Part shown: one piece after another, positions 1 through 10,200 of the stretch | How the letters are laid out: every line of letters begins with the position of its first letter | Position numbering within the stretch: position 1 is the first letter of the stretch | Source: Hemicentrotus pulcherrimus | Taxonomy: Eukaryota; Echinodermata; Echinoidea; Camarodonta; Strongylocentrotidae | Length of the DNA stretch: 31,092 nucleotides | NCBI GenBank assembly: GCA_003118195.1 | Contig: BEXV01000069.1 | Location: 324,153 to 355,244 of the forward strand | Reading direction: 5' to 3' | The notes under the pieces: generated by a model | What the model saw: the letters and a program-made list of their open reading frames with translations, nothing else | Told to the model about the DNA's origin: nothing | Database searches by the model: none | Translations under genes and position numbers: made by a program

Positions 1-59
1 TCCCCAGAACCCGAACCACCCATTATTGGGATCATGCATTTGTGCATGTTGCATTAGTC

Positions 60-300
60 CTCTAGAACAAGCTGCCAAGTGATTTTCGAAAACATTTTAT
101 GACTACACTGTAGAAACCTTTCAGAAACATGTTAAAGGGGTTTTATTTAATCAAGAGTTACTAATGATATTACATGTATGTTGTTAAAATTCTGGAGAGA
201 GATTTGTGTATTTTGTATAGCGCCTTGAGTAAGTAATTAGATAAGCGCACTTTACATATTTATTATTTGTAGTAGTAGTAGTAGTAGTAGTAGTAGTATT
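60..300 (+). mobile_element. LINE 3' end: decayed reverse-transcriptase C-terminus plus 3' tail
   Basis: From about 60 the frame reads L-stop-NKLPSDFRKHF, which matches the LWN-x-LP-x-x-[IF]R signature near the C-terminus of non-LTR reverse transcriptases, with the Trp codon mutated to TAG. A second in-frame stop follows. After the ORF remnant comes a 3' tail with the motif 'tagcgcc...aagcgca...tttattatt', then a (GTA)n run at about 270-298. The same tail style ends the LINE at 21236-21602. It is a 5'-truncated dead copy, and the clade (CR1/L2-like) is uncertain. Confidence 0.55.
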
Positions 301-350
301 ACTTAATAAATCAGTTATAAACAATCTCTCTCTTTTTATCTTTCTTTTCT

Positions 351-384
351 CACAGACCTCAAACCAAAGCCGACTACCATAAGG
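351..384 (+). promoter_or_regulatory. 3' splice acceptor and 5' UTR remainder before the RNF146 start codon
   Basis: A long pyrimidine tract (about 325-350) ends in CACAG at 351-355, an excellent acceptor. The exon would begin at 356, leaving a 29-nt 5' UTR before ATG 385. This implies an upstream non-coding exon outside the window or left of 351. The LINE remnant at 60-300 would then lie in that 5' UTR intron. Confidence 0.55.
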
Positions 385-1611
385 ATGGACATCCCAGATT
401 GTGCAGTTTGTCTCCAAACATGTGTCCATCCGGTGGAACTGCCCTGCAGCCATGTCTTCTGTTTCCTCTGCATGAAGGGTGCCTCCACACAGTACAGAAG
501 ATGTGCTCTCTGCAGGCAAGAGATCCCTGTCGACTTCTTCTCAAGTCCCAAGCTTCTCCACCATCATGATGAGGATGATGAGGGGGTGGAAGAAGAGGAG
601 GAGGAGGTGGAGGAGAGCTATACTTGGTTCTACGAAGGTAGGAATGGATGGTGGCAGTACGATGAAAGGACGGATGCAGAGCTGGAGGAGAGCTATCGTG
701 CCAACAAGCGAACCTTTGAGCTGCTGATCGCAGGGTATGTGTATGTCATTGACTTGGACAGCATGCTGCAGTATAGGAGGTCCGATCCTTCGCGCAGAAG
801 ACGCATCAAACGCGACCTGGTCGGTGCCGCCAAAAAGGGTATCGCAGGTTTGAAAATTAAGGTCAAGCATGAGGAGGATTCGGCAGATAGACGTGTAGTT
901 GGAGCGGAAGAAGATAAGGAGAATGGGGGTGCTGCAGGTGGTGCTATTGACTCCCCCAAAGACAGTGGTTTGGTCAAAGGAAAGGATGGCTGTACACAAG
1001 ATGGGACTGTTCCATCTAAGAAAGAAGGGGTGGAGAGTGATGCAAGTATTCAGGTAACAAGGGCAGTGAGCCCAAATGCCAATCACAGTAACTCTGCTGG
1101 CAATGAGACAGTGTATGAAGTGGTGAGAAGTGCACCACCTCAAACAAATAGAACAGGGAAAGAATCATCTCCTTCAAACTTTAGTTACACCAACCCTTCC
1201 CCAGCTGATAACCCTCCCCCTACTTATGCCAAACCTATACGCCAAAGAAGGAGACCAGCAAACGTATCTTCTTCATCAGGTGCAAGTTCGCAGACAGTCG
1301 ACGATACACAAGGGGATTCCCCAGTCAGTCAGCGTCTAACGGTTAGCCACCAGCGAACGCATTCTGCACCAGAGCCACGCCCCTCCAGTCGACCAAGGGG
1401 CCCTGCCCCTCAGGCACCACCCAGGGACCCGGTCAGCCAGCAGGTTAGCAGCTCTGGCGCTCAAAGAACAGAATCTGAGGACTCTCCTAGTGATGTGCAG
1501 ACGATTACTGAAACATTGCGCTCAGAGTTGATCATAAACGTAAGTCCAAATGCGGAGACAGGCTCAGGGGCCAGAAGGCGACAGGTTCGTAGACATGTGC
1601 ATGAAATATGA
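385..1611 (+). CDS. RNF146: RNF146/Iduna-like E3 ubiquitin ligase (RING + WWE), 408 aa
   Basis: In known family members the WWE domain reads iso-ADP-ribose in poly(ADP-ribose), which activates the RING. Tankyrase-modified targets such as axin are then ubiquitinated, acting on Wnt signalling. Seen here: a C3HC4 RING at residues 6-43 (C6, C9, C21, H23, C26, C29, C40, C43) with the family-typical CxxCLQTCVHPVxLPCxHVFC layout. An acidic, Glu-rich linker spans about 59-78. A WWE domain spans about 79-145 and carries YEGRNGWWQYDER, AGYVYVIDLDSMLQYRR and a basic RRRRIKRD end. The rest, about 160-408, is low-complexity and rich in Ser, Pro and Arg, and I recognise no domain in it. The coding region is a single exon, as in vertebrate RNF146, but longer than the human protein (about 360 aa). 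The ATG at 385 starts five residues before the first RING cysteine. A GTAAGT at 1540-1545 is a possible cryptic donor, so the last 23 residues are less certain. Confidence 0.93.
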   Translation: MDIPDCAVCLQTCVHPVELPCSHVFCFLCMKGASTQYRRCALCRQEIPVDFFSSPKLLHHHDEDDEGVEEEEEEVEESYTWFYEGRNGWWQYDERTDAELEESYRANKRTFELLIAGYVYVIDLDSMLQYRRSDPSRRRRIKRDLVGAAKKGIAGLKIKVKHEEDSADRRVVGAEEDKENGGAAGGAIDSPKDSGLVKGKDGCTQDGTVPSKKEGVESDASIQVTRAVSPNANHSNSAGNETVYEVVRSAPPQTNRTGKESSPSNFSYTNPSPADNPPPTYAKPIRQRRRPANVSSSSGASSQTVDDTQGDSPVSQRLTVSHQRTHSAPEPRPSSRPRGPAPQAPPRDPVSQQVSSSGAQRTESEDSPSDVQTITETLRSELIINVSPNAETGSGARRRQVRRHVHEI

Positions 1612-2118
1612 GACGATCATGAACATGAATTCTAATCAGGAGCTGGATGCTCAATGGTGCGTGTATATTTACAGAAAGGATAAGGTTAATGGATGCAGGT
1701 CAGAATTATGCAATGTACATGGGCTACTCTTAGCCTTCTCTGTGCTTGAACTCACTTTCAGACGATGTGCCTACGTATTCATTGTATGTACAGTGTAGTA
1801 ATGAATTCACTATTTTCTCACATTTTCAGTCTGTTTATTACAAGATTTCCAGGGATTTGTACAGATATATCATGGTAGTTTACAGTGTTTAAATGTGAAT
1901 GAATCTCTACACGTTCTCTGATGTTCAGTAACACAGGCCCATTGCTGGAAACTGACTTGTACATGTCAGTAGATATTCTGGGACATCCAATTTAAAGACA
2001 TGTTTAACAAACCAAAAAAATGAGCTTGAACTGTATACATTGTCTCTGCAAAGGAAGGCTAGTTCAGACACGAGGCAGTAAACCGCTGCAAAACCCGCTT
2101 TTTCTTTACATTCATGTA
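1612..2118 (+). other. RNF146 3' UTR and flank
   Basis: No coding potential is visible. It is AT-rich and lies between the stop codon and the first AATAAA (2118-2123). It is probably the RNF146 3' UTR if that signal is used. Confidence 0.4.
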
Positions 2119-2123
2119 ATAAA
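2118..2123 (+). terminator. Candidate polyadenylation signal AATAAA for RNF146
   Basis: This is the first AATAAA after the stop codon, about 507 nt downstream, and is followed by a GT-rich stretch (GTTGTGGTC). It sits across the left edge of the MITE at 2123-2522, so the transposon junction itself would form the signal. Use of this site is an inference. Confidence 0.35.
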
Positions 2124-2522
2124 GATAAAGACCAGTTGTGGTCATGCAATTGCAGTGTGAAAGAAACCTTGTGAAATCGATCAGAAAAGGTTGATCATCT
2201 AGCATCTAGCATACATGTACTGCAAGGTTCTGGAATCATCAAAATGATAAGAAATTTGGCCCAGTCTTCATAAAGTTACATGTACAAGCACTGTACACAG
2301 AAAGATGTATATGGGACTACGCACATGTGCACGACTCATGCCCTTTTATTTCTCACACACCAATAGATAACCTAATTTACCAAACATATCAATTAGTTGG
2401 GTTTCCCAGCAATTCTTTTATCATCATGTATTATTCAAAACATATTCTTTCACATGATTGGTAATAAGAGCTTCCACTTCATTTTTTTTAAATTGGGGCG
2501 TTTCCAATACTGGTCTTTACCT
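2123..2522. mobile_element. MITE family A, copy 1 (TTAA type, AGRTAAAGACCAGT termini)
   Basis: The terminal inverted repeats are AGATAAAGACCAGT on the left and, read on the opposite strand, AGGTAAAGACCAGT on the right. The flanks are ATAA (2119-2122, one change from TTAA) and TTAA (2523-2526). It is about 400 bp with no ORF of interest. The second copy at 5513-5920 aligns along its full length in the same orientation. TTAA targets with 5'-AG ends fit Kolobok/T2-type elements, and piggyBac is the alternative. Confidence 0.72.
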
Positions 2523-2715
2523 TTAACAAATGGCAACTGTGCACAGCAAACATCCGACAATGTACATGTACCTGTATTTACTGAGCTCTGTGTTATTAGA
2601 TACAGAAATATGAAGCATATGCACTTACCGGTACTTTTTGTTTGAGTACCACTACCAATTCCATTATTTGGAAATATGTTGGTACATGAAGCCATTATGT
2701 ACATGTACAAACTGA

Positions 2716-2770
2716 ATGATGATAATAATAATAATAATAATAGTGAACATTTATAATGCGCCATGTCTGT
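2716..2770 (-). repeat. Reverse-oriented retroelement 3' tail with (TAA)n
   Basis: Read on the minus strand it gives 'ggcgcattataaatgttcac' followed by an ATT trinucleotide run. This is the same 'gcgc..tataaat..(ATT)n' ending seen at 21528-21602 and 25760-25808. No tRNA-like head is seen, so it is a fragment. Confidence 0.45.
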
Positions 2771-3302
2771 CAAATAGTACATTACACTAATTGTATGCAA
2801 TGTACATGTATACATGTACACTGTAGGCCTACGTAATGTATGTGTACACACATGCAACTGTTCAAGTTTCAAGGTTTTCAAGTTCGTTTATTCATTTCAT
2901 TTTCATAAAAACACAGCAAATGCAAATTAACATACAAGTACCGTATGTTAATGGATAAGGAATGGTCAGTTATTACAATAGTTTAAAATGAAATTGGAAA
3001 ACTAAGGAAAAGCCCATGGTGGCTTTGTATGAAAAGTTCTCTGAATATCATAATTTACCGGTATATTATTTATATTATTGAGCATATATGAGTCAAAAAC
3101 ATCACAAAAGACCAGGCCAAACACAATATAAAGACAAAAAACTACAAAAACATGTACGTGTATGAAATAATTTGAAATTTGAGGGGGGCAAAGAGGTTTG
3201 GAAGGAGGTCATTTTAACGATACTCAGAATAAAAGGTCAGTTTCATTTTATTTTTAAATATTGAGCTGTTTTATATAGGCGGAGGACTTGAGGTAGAGTG
3301 TT

Positions 3303-3333
3303 CCATACATGTACATGTATATATACATGTATG
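3303..3333. repeat. TACATGTA palindrome cluster
   Basis: Overlapping TACATGTA/ATGTATAT palindromes. The same self-complementary 8-mer recurs across the window, for example 3480-3500, 5239-5256 and 20565-20580. Confidence 0.6.
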
Positions 3334-3475
3334 TTTGGCAAAGTATTTCTTACAGATTTTTTAGATAATGAACTTTTTAAATGTATGTCATTTCATATGA
3401 TAAGTTACAATGTATTCACAATTCAACCCTCATTTAGATGTCTTTGCAAAATATTACAGCATGCATTTGCAGCAC

Positions 3476-3504
3476 ACCTGTACATGTACATGTACATGTA
3501 TGTC
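3476..3504. repeat. (TACATG)n short tandem
   Basis: About four copies of the hexamer TACATG, which together form a perfect palindrome array. Confidence 0.65.
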
Positions 3505-4189
3505 AGGATTTTGTTGTGAGCTGATACATTGGAACCTTGTCGTAAAAAGCAATGTAACACTCTCTTTTATATGAGGAGATATTATTCTTTTTTTTTTCTT
3601 AGTCCTTACAGTATATCAATATTTCATTATAGCAAGGTACATGTAATTTTCCTAGCCCTAATGTTTTTGTTATAATGATTATCCACTATTGTTTTTGTTT
3701 TTTTGTTAGCACTTGTCCAATTATATAAATAAGTTTATAGACCATCCTTTTTTTTTAAATCTAACTTGCCAAAGTTTATTTACAAGTGTAATAGTTGTAT
3801 GTATCATTTTTCTGCTCTTTTCATGAAACAGCTTTTTGCAATACTTGCTCTTTGTTATACACTGTATGTGTAGGCCAGCTGTTTTGAATCTAGTGTTAAA
3901 AATCACTCTACGAGAAATTATTAATATTAGTCAGAAGGATACTCTTCTTATGAAATACTTACATCATGTAATCCCTAAATTATAAATAGGGTTAATTGCC
4001 CAGTTCGCCCCTCCCGTTCAAATTGTTACCCCATCTACATCTGCTATGACTACTAAGCCATAGTTAACTTGTAACATGCTCTTATGTACTTCAAACTGAG
4101 CAGAGAACCAAGAAAAATATATCTATTAATTCATGTACATTAACTGCTATTAAACTTAAGTCATTGAATTACGGTAGATAAATATGCAC

Positions 4190-4295
4190 AATTCGTCGCT
4201 GTTTTCACGAAGTGACGGTAGTGAAAAAAAAAATACATTCACTTTGCATTACGATTTTCCTCACTACCGTCACTTCGTGAAAACAAGGACGAATT
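4190..4295. mobile_element. Foldback/hairpin element, 35-bp arms
   Basis: The left arm (4190-4224) and right arm (4261-4295) are reverse complements at about 33 of 35 positions. The arms carry AATTCGTC and TTTTCACGAAGTGACGG, and they enclose a 36-bp AT-rich loop. It is probably a tiny MITE with AATT at each edge. Confidence 0.6.
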
Positions 4296-4526
4296 ATGAA
4301 TTTGGCACTTTCATGTTCTGCACACACCAAAATTAAATAGGATAATAATCTCTAAAGAACACTGTAGACCTTAGAGCCTACCTGTACATGTAATTTGAAA
4401 TACAATTTACAAGGCCATCATTTCACGAAACCATCATTGGTACGATTCCACCACTGAAACACAAGTTGAAGCCTGTCTGTACTAGTTTGGCCAGGGGGGA
4501 TTAGACCTCCCTTCAAGGTCACTGAC

Positions 4527-4655
4527 AGGTGGTTATTTTCATCAACTCGGCTCTCAATTAACATAAGAAAAGGAGGATCATGGGGGACCAATGGTCACCG
4601 ATTAGGCATTGTTTTCTATATAGAGGGTGCAAGTAGCTATAAGTAGTGCAGTGGG
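4527..4655 (-). repeat. Dispersed repeat, inverted partner of 12208-12335
   Basis: The reverse complement of this segment aligns closely with 12208-12335 in intron 4 of the IQANK1-like gene. Shared blocks include 'actgcactacttatagctac' and 'gttaattgagagc'. The family is unidentified. Confidence 0.6.
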
Positions 4656-4947
4656 GCTTTGAATTGATAAAAGTTGAGTCAATGGGTTGTCAGCGAACTT
4701 GTACCTTCATGTATATGTATGATGGTTTTGTGAAAACTTTCAGAGATACATGTATACATGTACCCATGGATGGTCTTCATTATCAGACATGTGGGGATTT
4801 TACATGTTAATCTGTTGACAATTGAATTCATTCATCGCCATACATGTAGGCTTAATACAGGGGCCACTTGGTTCCGATATTCAAAGAGGTTATTTTTGTC
4901 TATTGTTATGGTATATTTATTCTACGAGGAGTTGTCAAAGCAAAATG

Positions 4948-5045
4948 GGTTCGATCCCTGACTCAGTACTCATGTCCATGAGTGAGGCATTTTATCTATA
5001 TTGCTCCTCTCCACCCAAGAGTTCAATGGGTACCCGGTAGAATGT
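4948..5045 (+). repeat. tRNA-derived SINE fragment with box B
   Basis: GGTTCGATCCC at 4948-4958 matches the polymerase III box B consensus. It is followed by a segment shared with the repeats at 19483-19615 and 25618-25808 ('ctcctctccaccca', 'gggtacccgg'). No convincing box A is seen upstream, so the head is decayed. Confidence 0.5.
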
Positions 5046-5512
5046 GAATGTCACTGTGATTGGATTAGCATGTGCCTGCCCACAAAGAGGGCGACAGGCT
5101 GGAATATTGCTCAATGGAGTGGAGAGTGTGCGCTGTCAAGTGCAGAATTGTAAAGAAATCAGTGGTCGGCGCAATAAAACTGTAACCGCTTTGGTCAGTG
5201 ACATTATCACTGGTATTGTGGTAAGGCGCTACCGGTATACACATGTACATGTACATGCATAAGAAACAGTTCTTGTTATTATTACTAATGGCCTTCTCGT
5301 CTGGGCATTAGATTAGAACATATTGCATTCGCATGAAGTGGTTATATCAGGAAATATACTGTAATTTATTTATGAAAATACTTCAAGATTATTCTTTATT
5401 ATTAAAAGTGGAGAAAAAAAATCATGAATGTGTAATTTGTGAATGTTTGTGCTCACTAAATTCGGTAAAGTTTACTTGACACCTTTTCAATGAACTATAT
5501 GACATGCATTAA

Positions 5513-5920
5513 AGCTAAAGACCAGTTACATGTACATGTATGGTTATGCAATTGCATAGTGAAAGAAACATTGTGAAATCGATCAGAAAAGGTTGATCAT
5601 CTAGCATAGATGCACTGCAAGGTTCTGGAATTATCAAAATTATAAGAAATTTGACCAAGTCTTCATAAAGTTAGAAGCACTGTACACAGAAAGATGCACA
5701 TGTATATGGGACTACACACACGTGCGCGACACATGCATTTGTATCTCTCAACAGTATATAGATATACCAATTTACCAAATATATCAATTAGTAGGCGGTT
5801 TCCCGTCAAAAATGTTATTGTCATGTAATATTCTATAAACATATTCTTTCACATGATTGGTAAAAAGAGCTTCCATTTCATTTTTTGAAATTGGGGCGTT
5901 CCCAAAGCTGGTCTTTACCT
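5513..5920. mobile_element. MITE family A, copy 2, with intact TTAA duplication
   Basis: The left terminus AGCTAAAGACCAGTT is matched on the right by AGGTAAAGACCAG on the opposite strand. TTAA is present exactly at 5509-5512 and 5921-5924. It aligns end to end with 2123-2522 and differs by scattered substitutions and small indels. It is non-autonomous and has no transposase. Confidence 0.75.
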
Positions 5921-5924
5921 TTAA

Positions 5925-6406
5925 CATGTTTTTACAACTATTCTAAAAAAACAAAATATAAATGTTAACTTCCCAATTACTGTAAAAGTATTTTGAAATG
6001 AAGGTATATTGTAGTATTTAAATATATATACATAATAAAGTGATGTGAGTTTGAAATAAACATTGTTTTGGCTTGTATTTAATGTATTTTTTTGCATGGA
6101 ATTCTTCAATAGGCAAAAAGGCATTTTTTTAAATAAATTGTTTTAATTGCGAGAGGAGAGGGGAGGGGTCTCAAACCTTTTGCCCAAATATGAAGTCTCA
6201 GATTTCCAGATTTTCCACAAAAAGTTTGTAATATTTGTTTGTAGTGCACATTTATAGACATTACATATTCAGTGAGATTAATACTTAGCCTAGTTCCCCA
6301 TGGCTCTCCTTTCTGAGATGTATAAATTTTAGCATTTTGCCAGTATACGTGTATCTCTGTAATTATCGTAATTTGTAACCAATAATATGAGTAAACTTTC
6401 CATCCA

Positions 6407-6438
<32 letters not shown>

Positions 6439-6977
6439 CATGCAAGGAAAAAGGAGAGAGGGTAGAATTAAGGAGAGAGAGAGAGAGATAGAGACAGAGA
6501 GAGAGAGAGAGAGAGGGAGAGTGGAAAAGAAGTAGAGAGAGACATGGAAAGAGAGTGGGTAAGATGAAGACAGGGAAAGAGAGAGAGAGAGAAAGAAAGG
6601 GAGATGGGGAAAGAGAGAGACGAGTGGTTGATTCAATATTGATTCAATTCTATAGGCCTGAACGGGCTCATTTAATAACATCTTTCCAGTCATCATTAAT
6701 TTTGTGAAATTTGAAAATGTAATAATTATCATCGAAATATGCTAGATAAGATATACAACTCTACCAGAGCATATCACCGTCTGAATATTGATGAATTAAC
6801 GTTTATTAGGGGAGCCCCCTCCCGTCTTTCACGTCGTTTCTGGGACTCTAGTCTTGACAACGAAATTAGCGTCATTACTAGTCTAGGATAAAGAATGTGA
6901 TATTTTCTCTCATAAGATCGATAAATGAAAAGTGAATTTTCGGCGATTTAATTGCATCTTGTACAAAATAAAATGAA
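5925..6977. other. Intergenic, with a (GA)n tract; upstream of the IQANK1-like gene
   Basis: No gene is recognised. An interrupted GA microsatellite occupies 6411-6625. Confidence 0.5.
6411..6625. repeat. Interrupted (GA)n microsatellite
   Basis: Long GAGAGA runs at 6411-6440, 6473-6518, 6533-6560 and 6578-6622, separated by purine-rich interruptions. Confidence 0.9.
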
Positions 6978-6996
6978 TGACGTCAGTTTATAAATA
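6978..6996 (+). promoter_or_regulatory. Candidate core promoter of the IQANK1-like gene: CRE plus TATA box
   Basis: A perfect cAMP-response element TGACGTCA (6978-6985) lies 3 bp before TATAAATA (6989-6996). This is about 250 bp upstream of ATG 7245 on the same strand. A start near 7020-7030 would give a 5' UTR of about 220 nt. Transcription from here is an inference. Confidence 0.45.
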
Positions 6997-7244
6997 TTTC
7001 AAGGCATGGGTGATGGACGACTTTTCCGTATTCGGCAAAATTAGAAGAAAATAATAAGAAGAAGATAATGTGAAATATTAATAAAGTCTTTCGCATAGAC
7101 TAGACAACAGAAGTGAAGTGAAGTGGCCATGATCTGAAGGTGAAAGAAAATTAAAACGGAGAAGAAACTCTCCATTCTTTCTTTTTCATGAGTCCTGGCA
7201 TCTTGATAAGTTTATCGGACTTGATAATGCTTGAATAAGACAAG

Positions 7245-10200
7245 ATGCCTCCTAAAGCTAAACCTGTATCAAAAGCTGCCGCTAAACCAGCATCAAAAGC
7301 GACAACATCTAAAGCTGGGACAGCGGCAAGAAAACCTGGGACGACTGGAAAAGCTGCACCAGGTGAGCGTAATTTGGTACCCGTGCTCCCCGCAACCGTA
7401 GGCGCGGCGTAGGGTGATGGTGGGCCCATGTATGTTGTGTATGTGTGCAATATTTAGACCATTCAAAATTCAATCATCGTCGTAGGTTTATCTCCCCCAC
7501 AATATTTTATAGTTTAGACTTAACGAGTAAATTTTCCCAAGTCTAGATCTAGTGTAGGTCTAGACCTAGTTTTTTTTTCATTTTTTGTCCTTGAATTGAA
7601 AGGCATTGGAAACAGGTTGATTGTTTATTTTGTAGTGTCTAACTTGATCATTTCTGGCTTTGTAATGGTAGACTATTCAATGAGTGAAGATGAATAAGAA
7701 CAAATAATTTTATGCAACAAATCAACATCAACAGTATACGGAAGAAAAGGTAGTCCTTTTGGCCTTAGTTCTGGCAAGATTCCCCTAATAATATGCCGTT
7801 CATCTTCACATCAGCTTGAGCTTGCCGAAGAACCCACTATTTTAACTATTCCGATCGCAAATTATCCAGCTAATTTGCGTTTTCATCAGCCTGCATTTGC
7901 AGTTAGCTGGATATTTTGTCGAGATAATCATCCCAAGATATCTTGGGCTAGTTTGCAAAATATCCTGCTATTTGTCCGGTGCATCTTCACCAGTCCGAAG
8001 ACTCGCACTATGCGCCAACGCTGAGCAAAATATCTTAAGCTGTGGAAGACACGATTTGTAACTTCAGGCTTTTTTACCAAATCAGAAATTGCAGGCTATT
8101 TGGCAATCTCGAGCTGATGAAGACATACCTATAACCTATTGATCTTTCTTTACTTCTGTGCCTCAAGGTGGGAGCCGGAAAGCTGGCCCAGCGGCAAAAG
8201 GCAGCAAGGATGCAGGAGGCAAATCAACCCAGAAGGCTCCGGCCAAGCCCAAACCCCCAAGCAAGGAGCACCTGGCCTCCATACAGATCCAGAAATGGGT
8301 GCGGAGGTTCCTGGCCCAGTGCCAGCTCCAGAAAATGAAGAAGGAGAAGGAGGATTATGAAGAAATGGTGGAGAAGCTGGAGAAAGAGGTAAATGAGACA
8401 CAAAAGTGATCCCCTCCCAAATTGTCACTTTTCATCTTTTCAGAAATGTTTGTGAATGCNTTGTAGTGTCTAACTTGATCATTTCTGGCTTTGTAATGGT
8501 AGACTATTCAATGAGTGAAGATGAATAAGAACAAATAATTTTATGCAACAAATCAACATCAACAGTATACGGAAGAAAAGGTAGTCCTTTTGGCCTTAGT
8601 TCTGGCAAGATTCCCCTAATAATATGCCGTTCATCTTCACATCAGCTTGAGCTTGCCGAAGAACCCACTATTTTAACTATTCCGATCGCAAATTATCCAG
8701 CTAATTTGCGTTTTCATCAGCCTGCATTTGCAGTTAGCTGGATATTTTGTCGAGATAATCATCCCAAGATATCTTGGGCTAGTTTGCAAAATATCCTGCT
8801 ATTTGTCCGGTGCATCTTCACCAGTCCGAAGACTCGCACTATGCGCCAACGCTGAGCAAAATATCTTGAGCTGTGGAAGACACGATTTGTAACTTCAGGC
8901 TTTTTTACCAAATCAGAAATTGCAGGCTATTTGGCAATCTCGAGCTGATGAAGACATACCTATAACCTATTGATCTTTCTTTACTTCTGTGCCTCAAGGT
9001 GGGAGCCGGAAAGCTGGCCCAGCGGCAAAAGGCAGCAAGGATGCAGGAGGCAAATCAACCCAGAAGGCTCCGGCCAAGCCCAAACCCCCAAGCAAGGAGC
9101 ACCTGGCCTCCATACAGATCCAGAAATGGGTGCGGAGGTTCCTGGCCCAGTGCCAGCTCCAGAAAATGAAGAAGGAGAAGGAGGATTATGAAGAAATGGT
9201 GGAGAAGCTGGAGAAAGAGGTAAATGAGACACAAAAGTGATCCCCTCCCAAATTGTAACTTTTCATCTTTTCAGAAATGTTTGTGAATGCTTGGAAGTAA
9301 GGAAAAAAAATGAATGAAGCAAATTATAACCTTTCCCAATTTACTTTTTAATAGGAAATCATTATTTTAAATTTCTACCTCATATTTGTTTTCAGGTATA
9401 CAACACTTACATGGGCCTTGTGCAATTGTTGCCCCATTTTTTTTTTAATCTGAACCCCTTTCCCCTCCCTTGGTGCCTTAAGATCACAAACTTTCAGATC
9501 TTATTTTACAATTCCTTTTTATCTCCTGGCTGTACATCAAATCATGTTCTTGGTGTCATTTTTCTGTGCACAGCTTTTTTAGTAGGATGTGGAAGCTTTC
9601 GTTTAGATTGATCAATTATTCTTACATGGTGGTGTTCCCTTTTCTTTATTAAAGGCTTTACTTGCAATCGTGAGGAAAGAGCAGGAGAAAGCAGAGGAGG
9701 AGCACAGGAAGGAGATGGAGAGGAGGAAAAGGAAGAAGCAAGAAAAGACTTGGGAGAAGACAATGTTAGAATCTGCTTTCGATGGCAACATGGATGATGT
9801 TCTGACTGTTTTGAAAGAGGTAAGAGGAGGCGCGATGGCTCAGTGGTATAGCAGTGGTCTGCTAACTGCGAGGTTCAAGGTTCAAAACCAATTTTTATTG
9901 GATACAATCATAATTACCAACTCTCTCGTAGAGGACTAAAAGCCGTCCATCCCCTGGTTGCTTAAAGAGATGGTTCATTGAAATGTGGAAAATGGGCAAA
10001 TGACACCTCTACAGATTGCTGAGAACATTAACAAAATGAGCGAAGTACTTTTGAAGCCCTCACAGTCGTGAGGAATAAATTGAATGCAATTTTGTTTCCC
10101 TCTCCTGAATCTGCGTTATTTTACATGCGAAACGATGACGTCACAATATGAACAACCTACATCACACATTCGGGACAATTTTGGATACCCATTGTAATTT

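Larger units (their letters stand above)
2527..4189. other. Intergenic, AT-rich, with small repeats
   Basis: No gene is recognised. It contains a reverse-oriented SINE/LINE tail (2716-2770), TACATGTA clusters (3303-3333 and 3476-3504) and poly-T runs. Confidence 0.5.

Noticed and set aside
541..1143. 200-aa minus-strand frame opposite RNF146
   Set aside because: It is a shadow of the RNF146 coding strand with no domain signature.
6106..6732. 208-aa minus-strand frame rich in Ser/Leu
   Set aside because: It is driven by the (GA)n tract and has no recognisable protein.
8139..9240. Tandem duplication of the IQ exon as a real biological feature
   Set aside because: Near-identity over 830 bp including intron, with a single N exactly at the junction, points to unmerged contig ends.
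9836..9889. Functional tRNA gene
   Set aside because: Boxes A and B are present, but the box B has GGTTCAAAACC instead of the usual GGTTCGANNCC, the sequence continues into a repetitive SINE body, and I see no clear acceptor-stem pairing.
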